Shown here piece after piece: positions 24,741-32,866 of a stretch of 42,690 bases of DNA; positions within the stretch are counted from its first letter, which is position 1, and every line of letters starts with the position of its first letter. A model generated the notes under the pieces. The model saw nothing but the letters and a program-made list of their open reading frames with translations, was not told the origin of the DNA and made no database searches. The stretch is from Bacteroidota bacterium (GTDB taxonomy: Bacteria > Bacteroidota > Ignavibacteria > Ignavibacteriales > Ignavibacteriaceae). Location: positions 1 to 42,690 of the forward strand of contig JADFLR010000035.1 in NCBI GenBank assembly GCA_022564295.1, read 5' to 3'. The position numbers were made by a program, and so were the translations under genes.

Positions 24741-24794
24741 AACAGGCAATAAGCAGCAAGCAATTGTTATTTTGCCTACTGCTAACTACTTACT
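24741..24794. terminator. Possible bidirectional terminator between trhO copy D and DUF2911 gene
   Basis: Imperfect inverted repeat: GGCAATAAGCAGCAAGCAA faces TTGCCTACTGCTAACTACTTACTG, located between two convergent reading directions. A related sequence follows the trhO part of unit C (23648-23695), suggesting that this was the native trhO terminator. Confidence 0.45.
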
Positions 24795-24796
24795 GT

Positions 24797-25648
24797 TTAT
24801 TGAGCATTCCACTCAACTAATAACTCCTTCATCCTGTCATAATCAAAAGGAGCATTTTCCATCTTTGCACCGAGCTCAATTGCTTTTTCCATATTTGCAA
24901 TTGCTTCATTCTTCATATCCAGCTTATTCTGAAGTTGTGCTTTAACTCTTGTATTCCAATAAACCTCATCTAGTAAAACTGAAGCTTCAATCCACTTCAT
25001 TCCCTGTTCAAGATTTACATCATTAGTAAGGCAATAGTTAGCGGCTTGAAATGATGGACGCCAGGAAAGTCTATCATTAGCTTTTGCCATTACAATCTCC
25101 TGAGTACTAACTTCAATATCAAACGGAACGCGAAGTTTTTCCCACCATAAATTAGCTGTGGTCTTAATATTGGTTGTATTAGTAAAGATGAAAAGCATTC
25201 TTTCGATAAATTGTGCTTCTTCCGGTTTAACTTTTATTCTTAGAGCATCTTTTTCAGGGTCGTAATTCGAACCCGCATCAACTTCCGTATCTTTACTGAA
25301 AATTATTTCCCATTCTGTTTCACCGGGAATAGTATGAATTCCATAAGTGCCTGCAGGTAATTCGTTACCATTAATTTTAACCGGATCATCAAATGTAATT
25401 GATGTTACCTCGTTAGCGCCTGTACGCCAGACTTTACCAAACGGAACTAACTCTCCCCAAATTGTTCTATCCTTTACTCCGGGGCTGCTGTAATCAATTG
25501 TAATATGAGTAACTCCAACCGTTTGTGAAACAGTAGCATTTTGACTGGGACGCGGAGTTTCAAAGTTTTGTGCAAGGTTATTTTCCATCGTTAAAATAAA
25601 CAGAGCTATTATTATGAACGACGAAACGGCTCTTGTGTTAAGTGACAT
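24797..25648 (-). CDS. DUF2911 domain protein, exported
   Basis: A 283-residue protein with a signal peptide (SFIIIALFILTMENNLAQ) and a DUF2911 domain (about residues 30-180): PRPSQNATVSQTVG, ITIDYSSPGVKDRTIWGELVPFGKVWRTGANEVT, PAGTYGIHTIPGETEWEIIFSK are the conserved blocks. The C-terminal 90 residues are helical with one TPR-like pair (NYCLTNDVNLEQGMKWIEAS, KLDMKNEAIANMEKAIELGAK). Common in Bacteroidota and relatives; function unknown, probably periplasmic. It lies just outside the cassette array, on the opposite strand. Confidence 0.9.
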   Translation of the reverse strand: MSLNTRAVSSFIIIALFILTMENNLAQNFETPRPSQNATVSQTVGVTHITIDYSSPGVKDRTIWGELVPFGKVWRTGANEVTSITFDDPVKINGNELPAGTYGIHTIPGETEWEIIFSKDTEVDAGSNYDPEKDALRIKVKPEEAQFIERMLFIFTNTTNIKTTANLWWEKLRVPFDIEVSTQEIVMAKANDRLSWRPSFQAANYCLTNDVNLEQGMKWIEASVLLDEVYWNTRVKAQLQNKLDMKNEAIANMEKAIELGAKMENAPFDYDRMKELLVEWNAQ

Positions 25649-25741
25649 AGTTTTCCTTATAGTTAATGGTTAAAAATTTGAATGAGGAATGTATCTTCCT
25701 TAATTTCAAACTGAAAATAGTTATCACTTATGTGAAAAGCA

Positions 25742-26290
25742 ATGAATATGAAATTTGAAATTGAAGACGAAAATAAGATAGACTTATCAAAAGCAAAATC
25801 TTATACAAAATGGGATGAAATTAAACGATGGATACCTTCCATAATTATACTTCCTATTGCTGTTTCTTGGTGTATTAATCACGGGAATTATGGATTGATA
25901 GACAATGTTGATCTTGTAATTCACGAAGCAGGACACGTTTTTTTTAGTTTGTTTGGAAAATTCATCTATACGTTTGGCGGGACGTTGATGCAGATAATTA
26001 TTCCCTCAATCATTGCTTGGTTTTTCTTTAGAAATAATTACAGAACAGGTGTTCAGGTTGGTCTTCTGTGGCTCGGGCAAAATTTTATAAACATAAGTGT
26101 TTATGCTGCCGATGCGCGTGCTCAAAAATTACCTTTGCTTGGCGGCAATAAAGTTTACCACGATTGGCATTATTTGTTAAACACTTTAGGTCTTTTAGAA
26201 TTTGATTCGGAAACCGGTTACGTTTTCTTTGGAGTTGCAGTTTTAATTTTTATTGCGGCTCTTTTTATGCCTCTGATAACTCACGATTAA
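25742..26290 (+). CDS. Small membrane protein with HEAGH motif (M50-like)
   Basis: A 182-residue protein with about four or five hydrophobic helices (IPSIIILPIAVSWCI, FFSLFGKFIYTFGGTLMQIIIPSIIAWFFF, VGLLWLGQNFINISVY, GYVFFGVAVLIFIAALFMPL). In the first third, LVIHEAGHVFFSLFGK contains an HExxH metal-binding motif inside or next to a helix, as in site-2-type M50 peptidases; a second conserved-looking HDWHYLL lies at about 142-148. It lacks the usual length and NPDG-like motif of full M50 enzymes, so proteolysis is uncertain. The first ATG is used; a second one follows two codons later. Confidence 0.7.
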   Translation: MNMKFEIEDENKIDLSKAKSYTKWDEIKRWIPSIIILPIAVSWCINHGNYGLIDNVDLVIHEAGHVFFSLFGKFIYTFGGTLMQIIIPSIIAWFFFRNNYRTGVQVGLLWLGQNFINISVYAADARAQKLPLLGGNKVYHDWHYLLNTLGLLEFDSETGYVFFGVAVLIFIAALFMPLITHD

Positions 26291-26325
26291 GCCGTATCTT
26301 TCGCACCCAAATTGTTTCCACTTAT

Positions 26326-27135
26326 ATGATAAAATTAACTGTATATATTTTATTTGTACTAACAGCCACGGCATTTTCGCAGGTAGATTCCATTATAACT
26401 TATTTTGATGACGGCAGCATTGAATCAATTGTTCACTATAAGAATGGTGTAAGAGATGGTGAGACAAAATTCTTTTGGGAAAACGGAAACACCAATCAGG
26501 AACTCTCATACTTTAACGGTAGAGTGAACGGATTGGTTAGGAATTATAATGAAAAGGGTATTATTCTTGAAATGTACAGTATTGTAAACGGAAAGAGAGA
26601 AGGACCGACGAGCTATTTTGATTCTACAGGTGTTTATGTTAATGATGTATTTTATACCGAAGGCATGTTAGATGTTGAAAAGGAACCTTTAAGACACAGC
26701 AATTCAAATGATAAATTAACTGAAAATAAAATCAATCGAACCAAAAAGAAAACAAAAAAGAAAATTAATACCGATCAACCATTGCCTCCCACAATTGAAG
26801 AAGAGAGAAATTTAGAAGAAGACCCGGCATTTTATTTAAGCGTTGAGGTAATGCCGGAACCAATTGGCGGAATGAAAGCCATCTATAAAAAAATATCTTA
26901 TCCAAAACAGGCAAAAGAAAACGGGATAGAAGGAACCGTTGTTATACGTACGTTTATTGATAGAGACGGCGAAGTGCTTGACGCAGAAGTTGTTGAAGGA
27001 ATTGGATATGGATGTGATGAATCGGCACGGCTTGCAATTTTTTATCATAGGTTTAAACCCGGTTTACAAAGAGGGCAAAGAGTAAAAGTGCAGATGGATA
27101 TCCCAGTTGAGTTTAAATTACAAAATGATGGTTAA
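26326..27135 (+). CDS. Exported MORN-repeat / TonB C-terminal domain protein
   Basis: A 269-residue protein with a signal peptide (VYILFVLTATAFSQ). Residues 20-115 form YwqK-type MORN repeats (YFDDGSIESIVHYKNGVRDG, FFWENGNTNQELSYFNGRVNG, YNEKGIILEMYSIVNGKREG). A Lys-rich linker (NRTKKKTKKK) precedes a TonB C-terminal domain (about 175-266: MPEPIGGMKAIYKKISYPKQ, GIEGTVVIRTFIDRDGEVLDAEVVEGIGYGCDESA). It has no inner-membrane anchor like true TonB, so it is probably a periplasmic protein using the domain for binding. The combination is common in this phylum; partner unknown. Confidence 0.85.
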   Translation: MIKLTVYILFVLTATAFSQVDSIITYFDDGSIESIVHYKNGVRDGETKFFWENGNTNQELSYFNGRVNGLVRNYNEKGIILEMYSIVNGKREGPTSYFDSTGVYVNDVFYTEGMLDVEKEPLRHSNSNDKLTENKINRTKKKTKKKINTDQPLPPTIEEERNLEEDPAFYLSVEVMPEPIGGMKAIYKKISYPKQAKENGIEGTVVIRTFIDRDGEVLDAEVVEGIGYGCDESARLAIFYHRFKPGLQRGQRVKVQMDIPVEFKLQNDG

Positions 27136-27138
27136 AAG

Positions 27139-28281
27139 TTATTTCCGAAACTTCAGGTTAAATCTAAAATTCTGAAGCACTCCAATTAACTCTTTATCAT
27201 TTTTATCTGTTAAAATTGTATAATTATTAAACTCTCTTCTAAGATGATATTCTTTTCTTAAGTTATCAAAGTGAGCAGCTCTCGAATCATTATCCATTTC
27301 AATCATCTCTCTCATTTCGGAATCATCGGTTTCAATATTATAAATATGTTTAAAAATAAAATGTAGTTTCTCTTCAAAGATTTTGGCTGATGACACATCT
27401 ATAATGTTGTTTTCTACAGATGGTAATTTTGGTTCCCAATCATTTGGTTGATTTGTAAACCTGCAGAGTGCATCATAAATCATTTTAGTGCCGTTAACTT
27501 TACCTTCCAGCGAGTAACCCGAAATATGCGCTGAACCAATAATTACTTTCTGTAATAAGTCGGTGTTTACTGAAGGTTCGCCTTCCCACACATCCAATAT
27601 AACTTTAAAACATTTTTTATCAACAATATTTAACAATGCTTTATTATCAATTACTGCACCTCTTGAACTATTTATAATTATAGTATTGTTTCTTATCTCG
27701 TTTAATTTTTTTTCATCAAGCAAATGAAAGGTTTTATCAATTCCGGTTTTATTCAAAGGCACATGTAACGTAATTATATCTGCTTGCAACGCTTCTTCAA
27801 GTGAAACATAATTGTTTCCTTCACCTGCACGTTGTTTTGGCGGGTCATTCTTATATACTTTTAATCCAAGTGCTTCAGCATATTTCAACACTCTTCTCCC
27901 AACGTTTCCAACGCCTATTATTCCAATGGATTTATTTTTTAATGTAAGCTTATTATCAGCAGCAATTTTTAACAATGCGGTAAAAACATACTCTGCCACC
28001 GAATCAGCGTTACAGCCCATTGCATCTGCAAATACCATATTATTTTCATTCAGGTAAATAGTATCAATGTGATCAGTTCCTATTGTTGCGGTACCAACGA
28101 ATTTTATGTTTGTATTTTGTAAAAGATTTTCATCAACATTTGTGATTGAACGAACAATCAAAGCATCAGCATGATGAAGAATATCATTTGTAATTTGTCT
28201 CCCGCTGATAAGCAGAACATCGCCAAACTGTGAAAATGCTTCTTCGGCAAAAGTAATATTTTCATCCACTACAAGTTTCAT
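27139..28281 (-). CDS. pdxB: Erythronate-4-phosphate dehydrogenase
   Basis: A 380-residue NAD-dependent 2-hydroxyacid dehydrogenase of the PdxB type, catalysing the second step of DXP-dependent vitamin B6 synthesis. N-terminal VDENITFAEEAFSQFGDV and GTATIGTDHIDT are PdxB-like. The Rossmann loop is IGIIGVGNVGRR, and the catalytic Arg, Glu and His lie in SSRGAVIDN, WEGEP and SAHISGYSLEGK. The C-terminal dimerisation region (LPSVENNIIDV... to RREFNNY) separates it from ordinary glycerate dehydrogenases. It converges on the MORN/TonB gene with only three bases between the stops. Confidence 0.93.
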   Translation of the reverse strand: MKLVVDENITFAEEAFSQFGDVLLISGRQITNDILHHADALIVRSITNVDENLLQNTNIKFVGTATIGTDHIDTIYLNENNMVFADAMGCNADSVAEYVFTALLKIAADNKLTLKNKSIGIIGVGNVGRRVLKYAEALGLKVYKNDPPKQRAGEGNNYVSLEEALQADIITLHVPLNKTGIDKTFHLLDEKKLNEIRNNTIIINSSRGAVIDNKALLNIVDKKCFKVILDVWEGEPSVNTDLLQKVIIGSAHISGYSLEGKVNGTKMIYDALCRFTNQPNDWEPKLPSVENNIIDVSSAKIFEEKLHFIFKHIYNIETDDSEMREMIEMDNDSRAAHFDNLRKEYHLRREFNNYTILTDKNDKELIGVLQNFRFNLKFRK

Positions 28282-28692
28282 TTTAACTCAAATTATTTAT
28301 TAATAATTGTAAATGTAAAAATAAAATGCTTATGATAGTTTCACAGATCTGTTTTAACCCGACCTCTGCAGTGCCGGCGTATAAATGTATGGCTGGATGG
28401 TTGTATGTTATAAGTCAGGTAACTTCCGGATGGATACTATTTGATATAATTGTTAACCATTTCTCATATAATCATTCTGACATTCAGCCATTCAAATATC
28501 CATTTCATAAATGTAATCATCTTGTGTGCATATATTATACCTGTTCGTTTCGTATGATGAAGATTCTAAAAGGTTTTCAATATTGTATTTTCGGGTATAA
28601 TGGGCTAAATTTAAAATCATTTCATTCATTTATTTGAATTTAAGAGATGTAAATCATTATAAATTATTAAGTAAAATTTCCTGGGAAAAGCA
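28282..28692. other. Gene-free region upstream of mgtE
   Basis: About 410 bases between divergent pdxB and mgtE. A 103-codon open frame (28326-28637) is present but has no ribosome-binding site, odd composition (many Cys, Tyr, His) and no recognisable motif, so I do not call it. I looked for an M-box Mg2+ riboswitch and saw no convincing core. Confidence 0.4.
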
Positions 28693-30072
28693 ATGCTAGG
28701 TAAGTTGTTACTGCCCGAAATAAAATCATTAATTGCTGAGAGAAAGCTTAGCATTCTCAAGGAAATTTTAAGCGATTGGTCGCCCGCCGATATTGCCGAT
28801 TTAATAGTTGATCTTTCTGCACAGGAACAGGTAATAATCTTTCGTCTTCTTTCCAACGTACTTGCCGCCGATACTTTTGAACATCTTGAGGTGGAAACAC
28901 AAAAGGATTTGTTAAAAGCGATGGCAAAAAGTGAAGTCGCTGCGATTCTAAATGAAATGTCTCCTGATGACAGAACAGCATTGTTGGAAGAATTACCGAG
29001 TGCTGCAGCTAAGCAGTTGATCCAGCTTTTATCAGCCGAGGAAAGAAAAATTGCTCAAACATTACTCGGTTATCCTGAGAACAGCATTGGCAGGTTGATG
29101 ACGCCGGATTACATTGCAATAAGACCGGAATGGACAATTAAGGAAACATTAAAATTTATTCGCGAGAATGCCGAGGATAAAGAAACACTAAATATTGTTT
29201 ATGTAATTGATGAAAAAGGCAAACTGCTTGATGATATAAAATTAAAAGATTTTATTCTTGCTGAGCCCAATGAAAAAGTAGCCGATATAATGGACGGAAA
29301 CTTCGTAGTGTTGAATGTGCATGATGACCAGGAAGATGCTGTTGAAGTATTTAAAAAGTATGATAGAATTGCTTTGCCGGTTGTTGATAAATTTAACGTA
29401 CTAATTGGTATTGTTACTGTTGATGACGTAATGGATGTTGCTGAAGAGGAAGCCACTGAAGATATTCATAAACTTGCTGCAGTGGAAGCTTTTGAAGAGC
29501 CCTATCCTACCATCTCAGTTTTTTCTATGGTAAAAAAAAGAGCAGTGTGGTTGACTGTTCTATTCTTTGGTCAAACTCTTACAGCATTTGCAATGGGTTA
29601 CTTTGAAGATGAATTAAGCAGGGCAATTGTTCTCTCAATGTTTATTCCGCTGATTATTTCAAGCGGTGGAAATTCCGGTTCCCAGGCATCCACACTTGTA
29701 ATACGTGCAATGGCGTTAGGCGAAGTTGACCTGATAGATTGGTGGAAAATAATAAAACGGGAAGTGCTTTCAGGATTATCGCTTGGGCTAATACTTGGAA
29801 CGATAGGTTTTTTCCAGGTTTTATTTCTCTCACAATTTATTTCTGCGTTAGATAAATATTTAGTGCTGATTGGATTAACTGTTGGTTTTTCGCTTGTGGG
29901 AATTGTTCTTTGGGGTACGCTGCTTGGTTCTATGCTTCCGTTCATATTAAAAAGTTTCGGGATTGATCCTGCCACATCTTCCACACCTTTGGTAGCAACC
30001 ATGGTTGATGTAACGGGGCTTGTAATTTACTTTACTCTTGCAGTGATAATTTTAAGTGGATCGCTTTTGTAG
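28693..30072 (+). CDS. mgtE: Magnesium transporter MgtE
   Basis: A 459-residue Mg2+ channel/transporter. The helical N domain (about 1-130) has the superhelical repeats LSDWSPADIADLIVDL, EMSPDDRTALLEELP and LLGYPENSIGRLMTPDY; a CBS pair follows (about 135-255, VADIMDGNFVVLNVHD, IGIVTVDDVMDVAEEEATEDI), then a plug helix and five transmembrane helices starting KKRAVWLTVLFFGQTLTAFAM. The pore signature is present in PLIISSGGNSGSQASTLVIRAMALGEV. The N and CBS domains sense cytosolic Mg2+ and close the pore when it is abundant. Full length for the family. Confidence 0.96.
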   Translation: MLGKLLLPEIKSLIAERKLSILKEILSDWSPADIADLIVDLSAQEQVIIFRLLSNVLAADTFEHLEVETQKDLLKAMAKSEVAAILNEMSPDDRTALLEELPSAAAKQLIQLLSAEERKIAQTLLGYPENSIGRLMTPDYIAIRPEWTIKETLKFIRENAEDKETLNIVYVIDEKGKLLDDIKLKDFILAEPNEKVADIMDGNFVVLNVHDDQEDAVEVFKKYDRIALPVVDKFNVLIGIVTVDDVMDVAEEEATEDIHKLAAVEAFEEPYPTISVFSMVKKRAVWLTVLFFGQTLTAFAMGYFEDELSRAIVLSMFIPLIISSGGNSGSQASTLVIRAMALGEVDLIDWWKIIKREVLSGLSLGLILGTIGFFQVLFLSQFISALDKYLVLIGLTVGFSLVGIVLWGTLLGSMLPFILKSFGIDPATSSTPLVATMVDVTGLVIYFTLAVIILSGSLL

Positions 30073-30168
30073 ATTCCAAAAATTATAAAATGTCTTAGTT
30101 TTAACACAAAAATTCTTTCATAAACTTCTTATATTTACATCGATATGATTCAAACAAAAGAAAATAAA

Positions 30169-31056
30169 ATGAAGGGTATTATTCTTGCAGGAGGTTCAGG
30201 TTCCCGCCTTTATCCGATAACTAAAATTTACAGTAAACAACTCACTCTAATTTACGATAAACCGCTTATCTATTATCCTCTTTCAATTCTGATGTTGGGA
30301 GGCATAAGAGAATTGTTGATTGTTTCTAATGAAGAGACTATTCCACTTTACGAAAAACTATTCGGTGATGGATCACAAATAGGACTCTCAATTGAATATG
30401 TTGTTCAGGCAGCTCCTAATGGTATTGCAGAAGCGTTCATTCTTGGTGAGAAATTTATAGGCGATGAATCTGTTACACTTATTCTTGGTGATAATATTTT
30501 TTATGGTGATTTGAGTTTCTTCTATAATGCACTTGAGAGACAAATAGGAGCAACGATATTTGGTTACCAGGTAAGCGACCCGGAGCGTTATGGTATAGTT
30601 GAGTTTAATGAAAACGGAAAAGCTGTATCGATTGAAGAGAAACCGGCTAAACCAAAATCTCAATTTGCCGTACCCGGTTTATATATTTTTGATAATAAGG
30701 TAGTAGGAATTTCTAAAAATTTAACACCATCTGCACGCGGCGAATTGGAAATTACTGATGTTAATAGACAGTATATGGAAATGGATGAACTTCACGTCGA
30801 AAAGATTAGTAGGGGTGTTGCCTGGCTCGATACAGGGACTCCCGAAGCATTGCTGCAGGCATCAAACTTTTTTGGTGTTATTGAAGACAGGCAGGGTTTG
30901 AAAGTCGCTTGTATCGAGGAGATAGCATTATATAAAGAATTCATTGATAAACAACAATTTGAAAAATTAGTATATTCCATACCGAATTCACTCTATCGTG
31001 ATTATCTTGATAAAATATTAAATGAGTTAGATGAACAATCAATAAAAACTTTATAA
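30169..31056 (+). CDS. rfbA: Glucose-1-phosphate thymidylyltransferase
   Basis: A 295-residue nucleotidyltransferase making dTDP-glucose, first step toward dTDP-rhamnose and related sugars. I start at the internal ATG (MKGIILAGGSGSRLYPIT), which is the family's usual N-terminus; eight extra codons upstream have no support. The catalytic loop GGSGSRLYP, ILGDNIFYGDLS, the EKPAKPKSQFAVPGLYIFD block and GVAWLDTGTPEALLQASNF are all present. It heads the co-directional surface polysaccharide operon, 10 bases before rfbC. Confidence 0.94.
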   Translation: MKGIILAGGSGSRLYPITKIYSKQLTLIYDKPLIYYPLSILMLGGIRELLIVSNEETIPLYEKLFGDGSQIGLSIEYVVQAAPNGIAEAFILGEKFIGDESVTLILGDNIFYGDLSFFYNALERQIGATIFGYQVSDPERYGIVEFNENGKAVSIEEKPAKPKSQFAVPGLYIFDNKVVGISKNLTPSARGELEITDVNRQYMEMDELHVEKISRGVAWLDTGTPEALLQASNFFGVIEDRQGLKVACIEEIALYKEFIDKQQFEKLVYSIPNSLYRDYLDKILNELDEQSIKTL

Positions 31057-31066
31057 TAGTTTTATA

Positions 31067-31624
31067 ATGGAAGTAATTAAGACAAACATAGACGGACTGC
31101 TCATCATCAAACCTGATGTTTTTGGTGATGACAGGGGATATTTTTTTGAAACCTACAGTAATAGAAAGTATGCGGAATATGGTATAGAAGAAGATTTTGT
31201 ACAGGATAATATATCCAAATCGCTTAAGGGAACGATTAGAGGATTACATTACCAGGTTGGTGATAAAGCACAGGGAAAACTGTGTCACGTAATCAGGGGG
31301 AAGGTGCTTGATGTAGCTGTGGATATACGATTTGATTCACCAACTTTCGGGCAGTACTTTTCAATCGAATTAACCGGCGAAGATAAAACACAACTGTGGA
31401 TTCCGCCGGGCTTTGCTCATGGTTTTTCTGTTCTTTCCGATGAAGTATTATTCGTATATAAATGTACAAATTATTACAGTAAACCTGATGAGCGTGCTAT
31501 TCTTTATAACGATCCACAATTAAACATCGATTGGAAAGTTGAAAACCCCATCGTTTCTGAAAAGGATCTTAAAGCAAAACTTTTTAAAGAAATTCAGGCG
31601 GACTTTGTTTACTCTCCGGTTTAA
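31067..31624 (+). CDS. rfbC: dTDP-4-dehydrorhamnose 3,5-epimerase
   Basis: A 185-residue cupin-fold epimerase of the RmlC/RfbC family. Key blocks: GYFFETYSNRKYAEYGI, FVQDNISKSLKGTIRGLHYQ (with the catalytic His of RGLHYQ), GKVLDVAVDIRFDSPTFGQ, LWIPPGFAHGFSVLSDEVLFVYKCTNYY (catalytic Tyr in YKCTNYY), and DPQLNIDW. Normally works with RfbB and RfbD, which are not in this window, so those must be elsewhere or the pathway ends in a different sugar. Confidence 0.94.
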   Translation: MEVIKTNIDGLLIIKPDVFGDDRGYFFETYSNRKYAEYGIEEDFVQDNISKSLKGTIRGLHYQVGDKAQGKLCHVIRGKVLDVAVDIRFDSPTFGQYFSIELTGEDKTQLWIPPGFAHGFSVLSDEVLFVYKCTNYYSKPDERAILYNDPQLNIDWKVENPIVSEKDLKAKLFKEIQADFVYSPV

Positions 31625-31686
31625 ACTTCATTAGTATTTACATTCAAATCTCACTAATTTTCGAATTAATAATTATACGGAGTGTT

Positions 31687-32856
31687 ATGAAAGTTCCCTT
31701 ATTAGACCTTAAAGCACAATATCAATCACTTAAAAAAGAATTAGATGATGCCGTCTTAAATGTTGCCGAATCACAGTATTTCATTTTAGGTCCGGAAGTT
31801 AAAAAGATGGAAGAAAATTTTTGTGAGTTTCTTGGCTGCAAATATTCTATCGGAGTTTCTTCCGGAACAGATGCGCTTTTGTTAGCTCTTATGTCTATCG
31901 ATCTTAAACCCGGCGATGAAGTAATTGTGCCGGCGTTTTCGTTTTTTGCAACTGCAGGCGTAGTTTCAAGATTGAATGCTGTGCCTGTATTTGCAGATAT
32001 TGATCCTGTTACCTTTAATATCGACCCGGCAGAAATTGAGAAAAGAATAACTTCAAAAACACGTGCAATTATTCCTGTTCATCTTTACGGACAAAGTGCC
32101 GATATGGATCCGATTATGGAAATTGCCCGAAAAAATAATTTGATTGTTATTGAAGATGGTGCACAGGCAATCAGCACTCAATATAAAGATGGTAAATCTG
32201 TTGGAACCATCGGTGATATAGGATGTTATTCATTTTTCCCGAGTAAAAATCTTGGCTGCTATGGAGATGGTGGTTTGGTTGTAACCAACGATGATGATTT
32301 TGAACATATAATGAGAATAAAACGGGTTCACGGAGGCGAACCGAAATACTATCATAAAGTTATTGGCGGTAATTTCAGATTGGATGCAATTCAGGCGGCG
32401 GTAATAAATGTTAAACTTCCTCATCTTAATGATTGGTCGGAAGGCAGAAGAAAAAATGCAGAGCATTACAATAAGTTGTGTATTGATGCAGGGCTTGCTG
32501 AAGAAACTGGCAGAATAAAATTTGATGATGATAACAAAGTTCTTTTACCCAAAGCAGTTTATAAAAATGTTGATGGATTAAAAAATTTCCACATCTACAA
32601 TCAATATATTATTCGTATTGAAAAAAGAGATGAGTTGAGAGAATTTTTAGCTGATAATGAAATTAATACTGAAATCTATTATCCTGTTCCGTTTCATTTA
32701 CAGGAATGTTTTTCAGATTTAGGATATAATAAGGGAGACTTTCCATCATCCGAAGAAGCAGGCAGCACTTCGCTGGCTTTGCCAATCTATCCCGAGCTTA
32801 ATAATGAGCAGCTTGTTTATGTTGTTGAAAAAATAAAGGAATTTATAAAAGGGTAA
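31687..32856 (+). CDS. DegT/DnrJ/EryC1/StrS sugar aminotransferase
   Basis: A 389-residue PLP-dependent aminotransferase acting on nucleotide-linked keto sugars. The fold-I motifs are clear: SSGTDALLLALMSIDLKPGDEV, PVHLYGQSADMDPI, VIEDGAQAIST, and the Schiff-base lysine in FFPSKNLGCYGDGG, followed by GGNFRLDAIQAAV. The substrate (for example dTDP-3-keto or dTDP-4-keto-6-deoxyhexose) cannot be fixed from sequence; the presence of rfbA and rfbC just upstream favours a dTDP sugar. Confidence 0.92.
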   Translation: MKVPLLDLKAQYQSLKKELDDAVLNVAESQYFILGPEVKKMEENFCEFLGCKYSIGVSSGTDALLLALMSIDLKPGDEVIVPAFSFFATAGVVSRLNAVPVFADIDPVTFNIDPAEIEKRITSKTRAIIPVHLYGQSADMDPIMEIARKNNLIVIEDGAQAISTQYKDGKSVGTIGDIGCYSFFPSKNLGCYGDGGLVVTNDDDFEHIMRIKRVHGGEPKYYHKVIGGNFRLDAIQAAVINVKLPHLNDWSEGRRKNAEHYNKLCIDAGLAEETGRIKFDDDNKVLLPKAVYKNVDGLKNFHIYNQYIIRIEKRDELREFLADNEINTEIYYPVPFHLQECFSDLGYNKGDFPSSEEAGSTSLALPIYPELNNEQLVYVVEKIKEFIKG

Positions 32857-32866
32857 AAACAACTCG

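Noticed and set aside
28326-28637. 103-codon open frame between pdxB and mgtE
   Set aside because: No ribosome-binding site, unusual Cys/Tyr/His-rich composition and no motif; treated as chance.
28282-28692. M-box Mg2+ riboswitch before mgtE
   Set aside because: I could not find the conserved core segments or a terminator stem.
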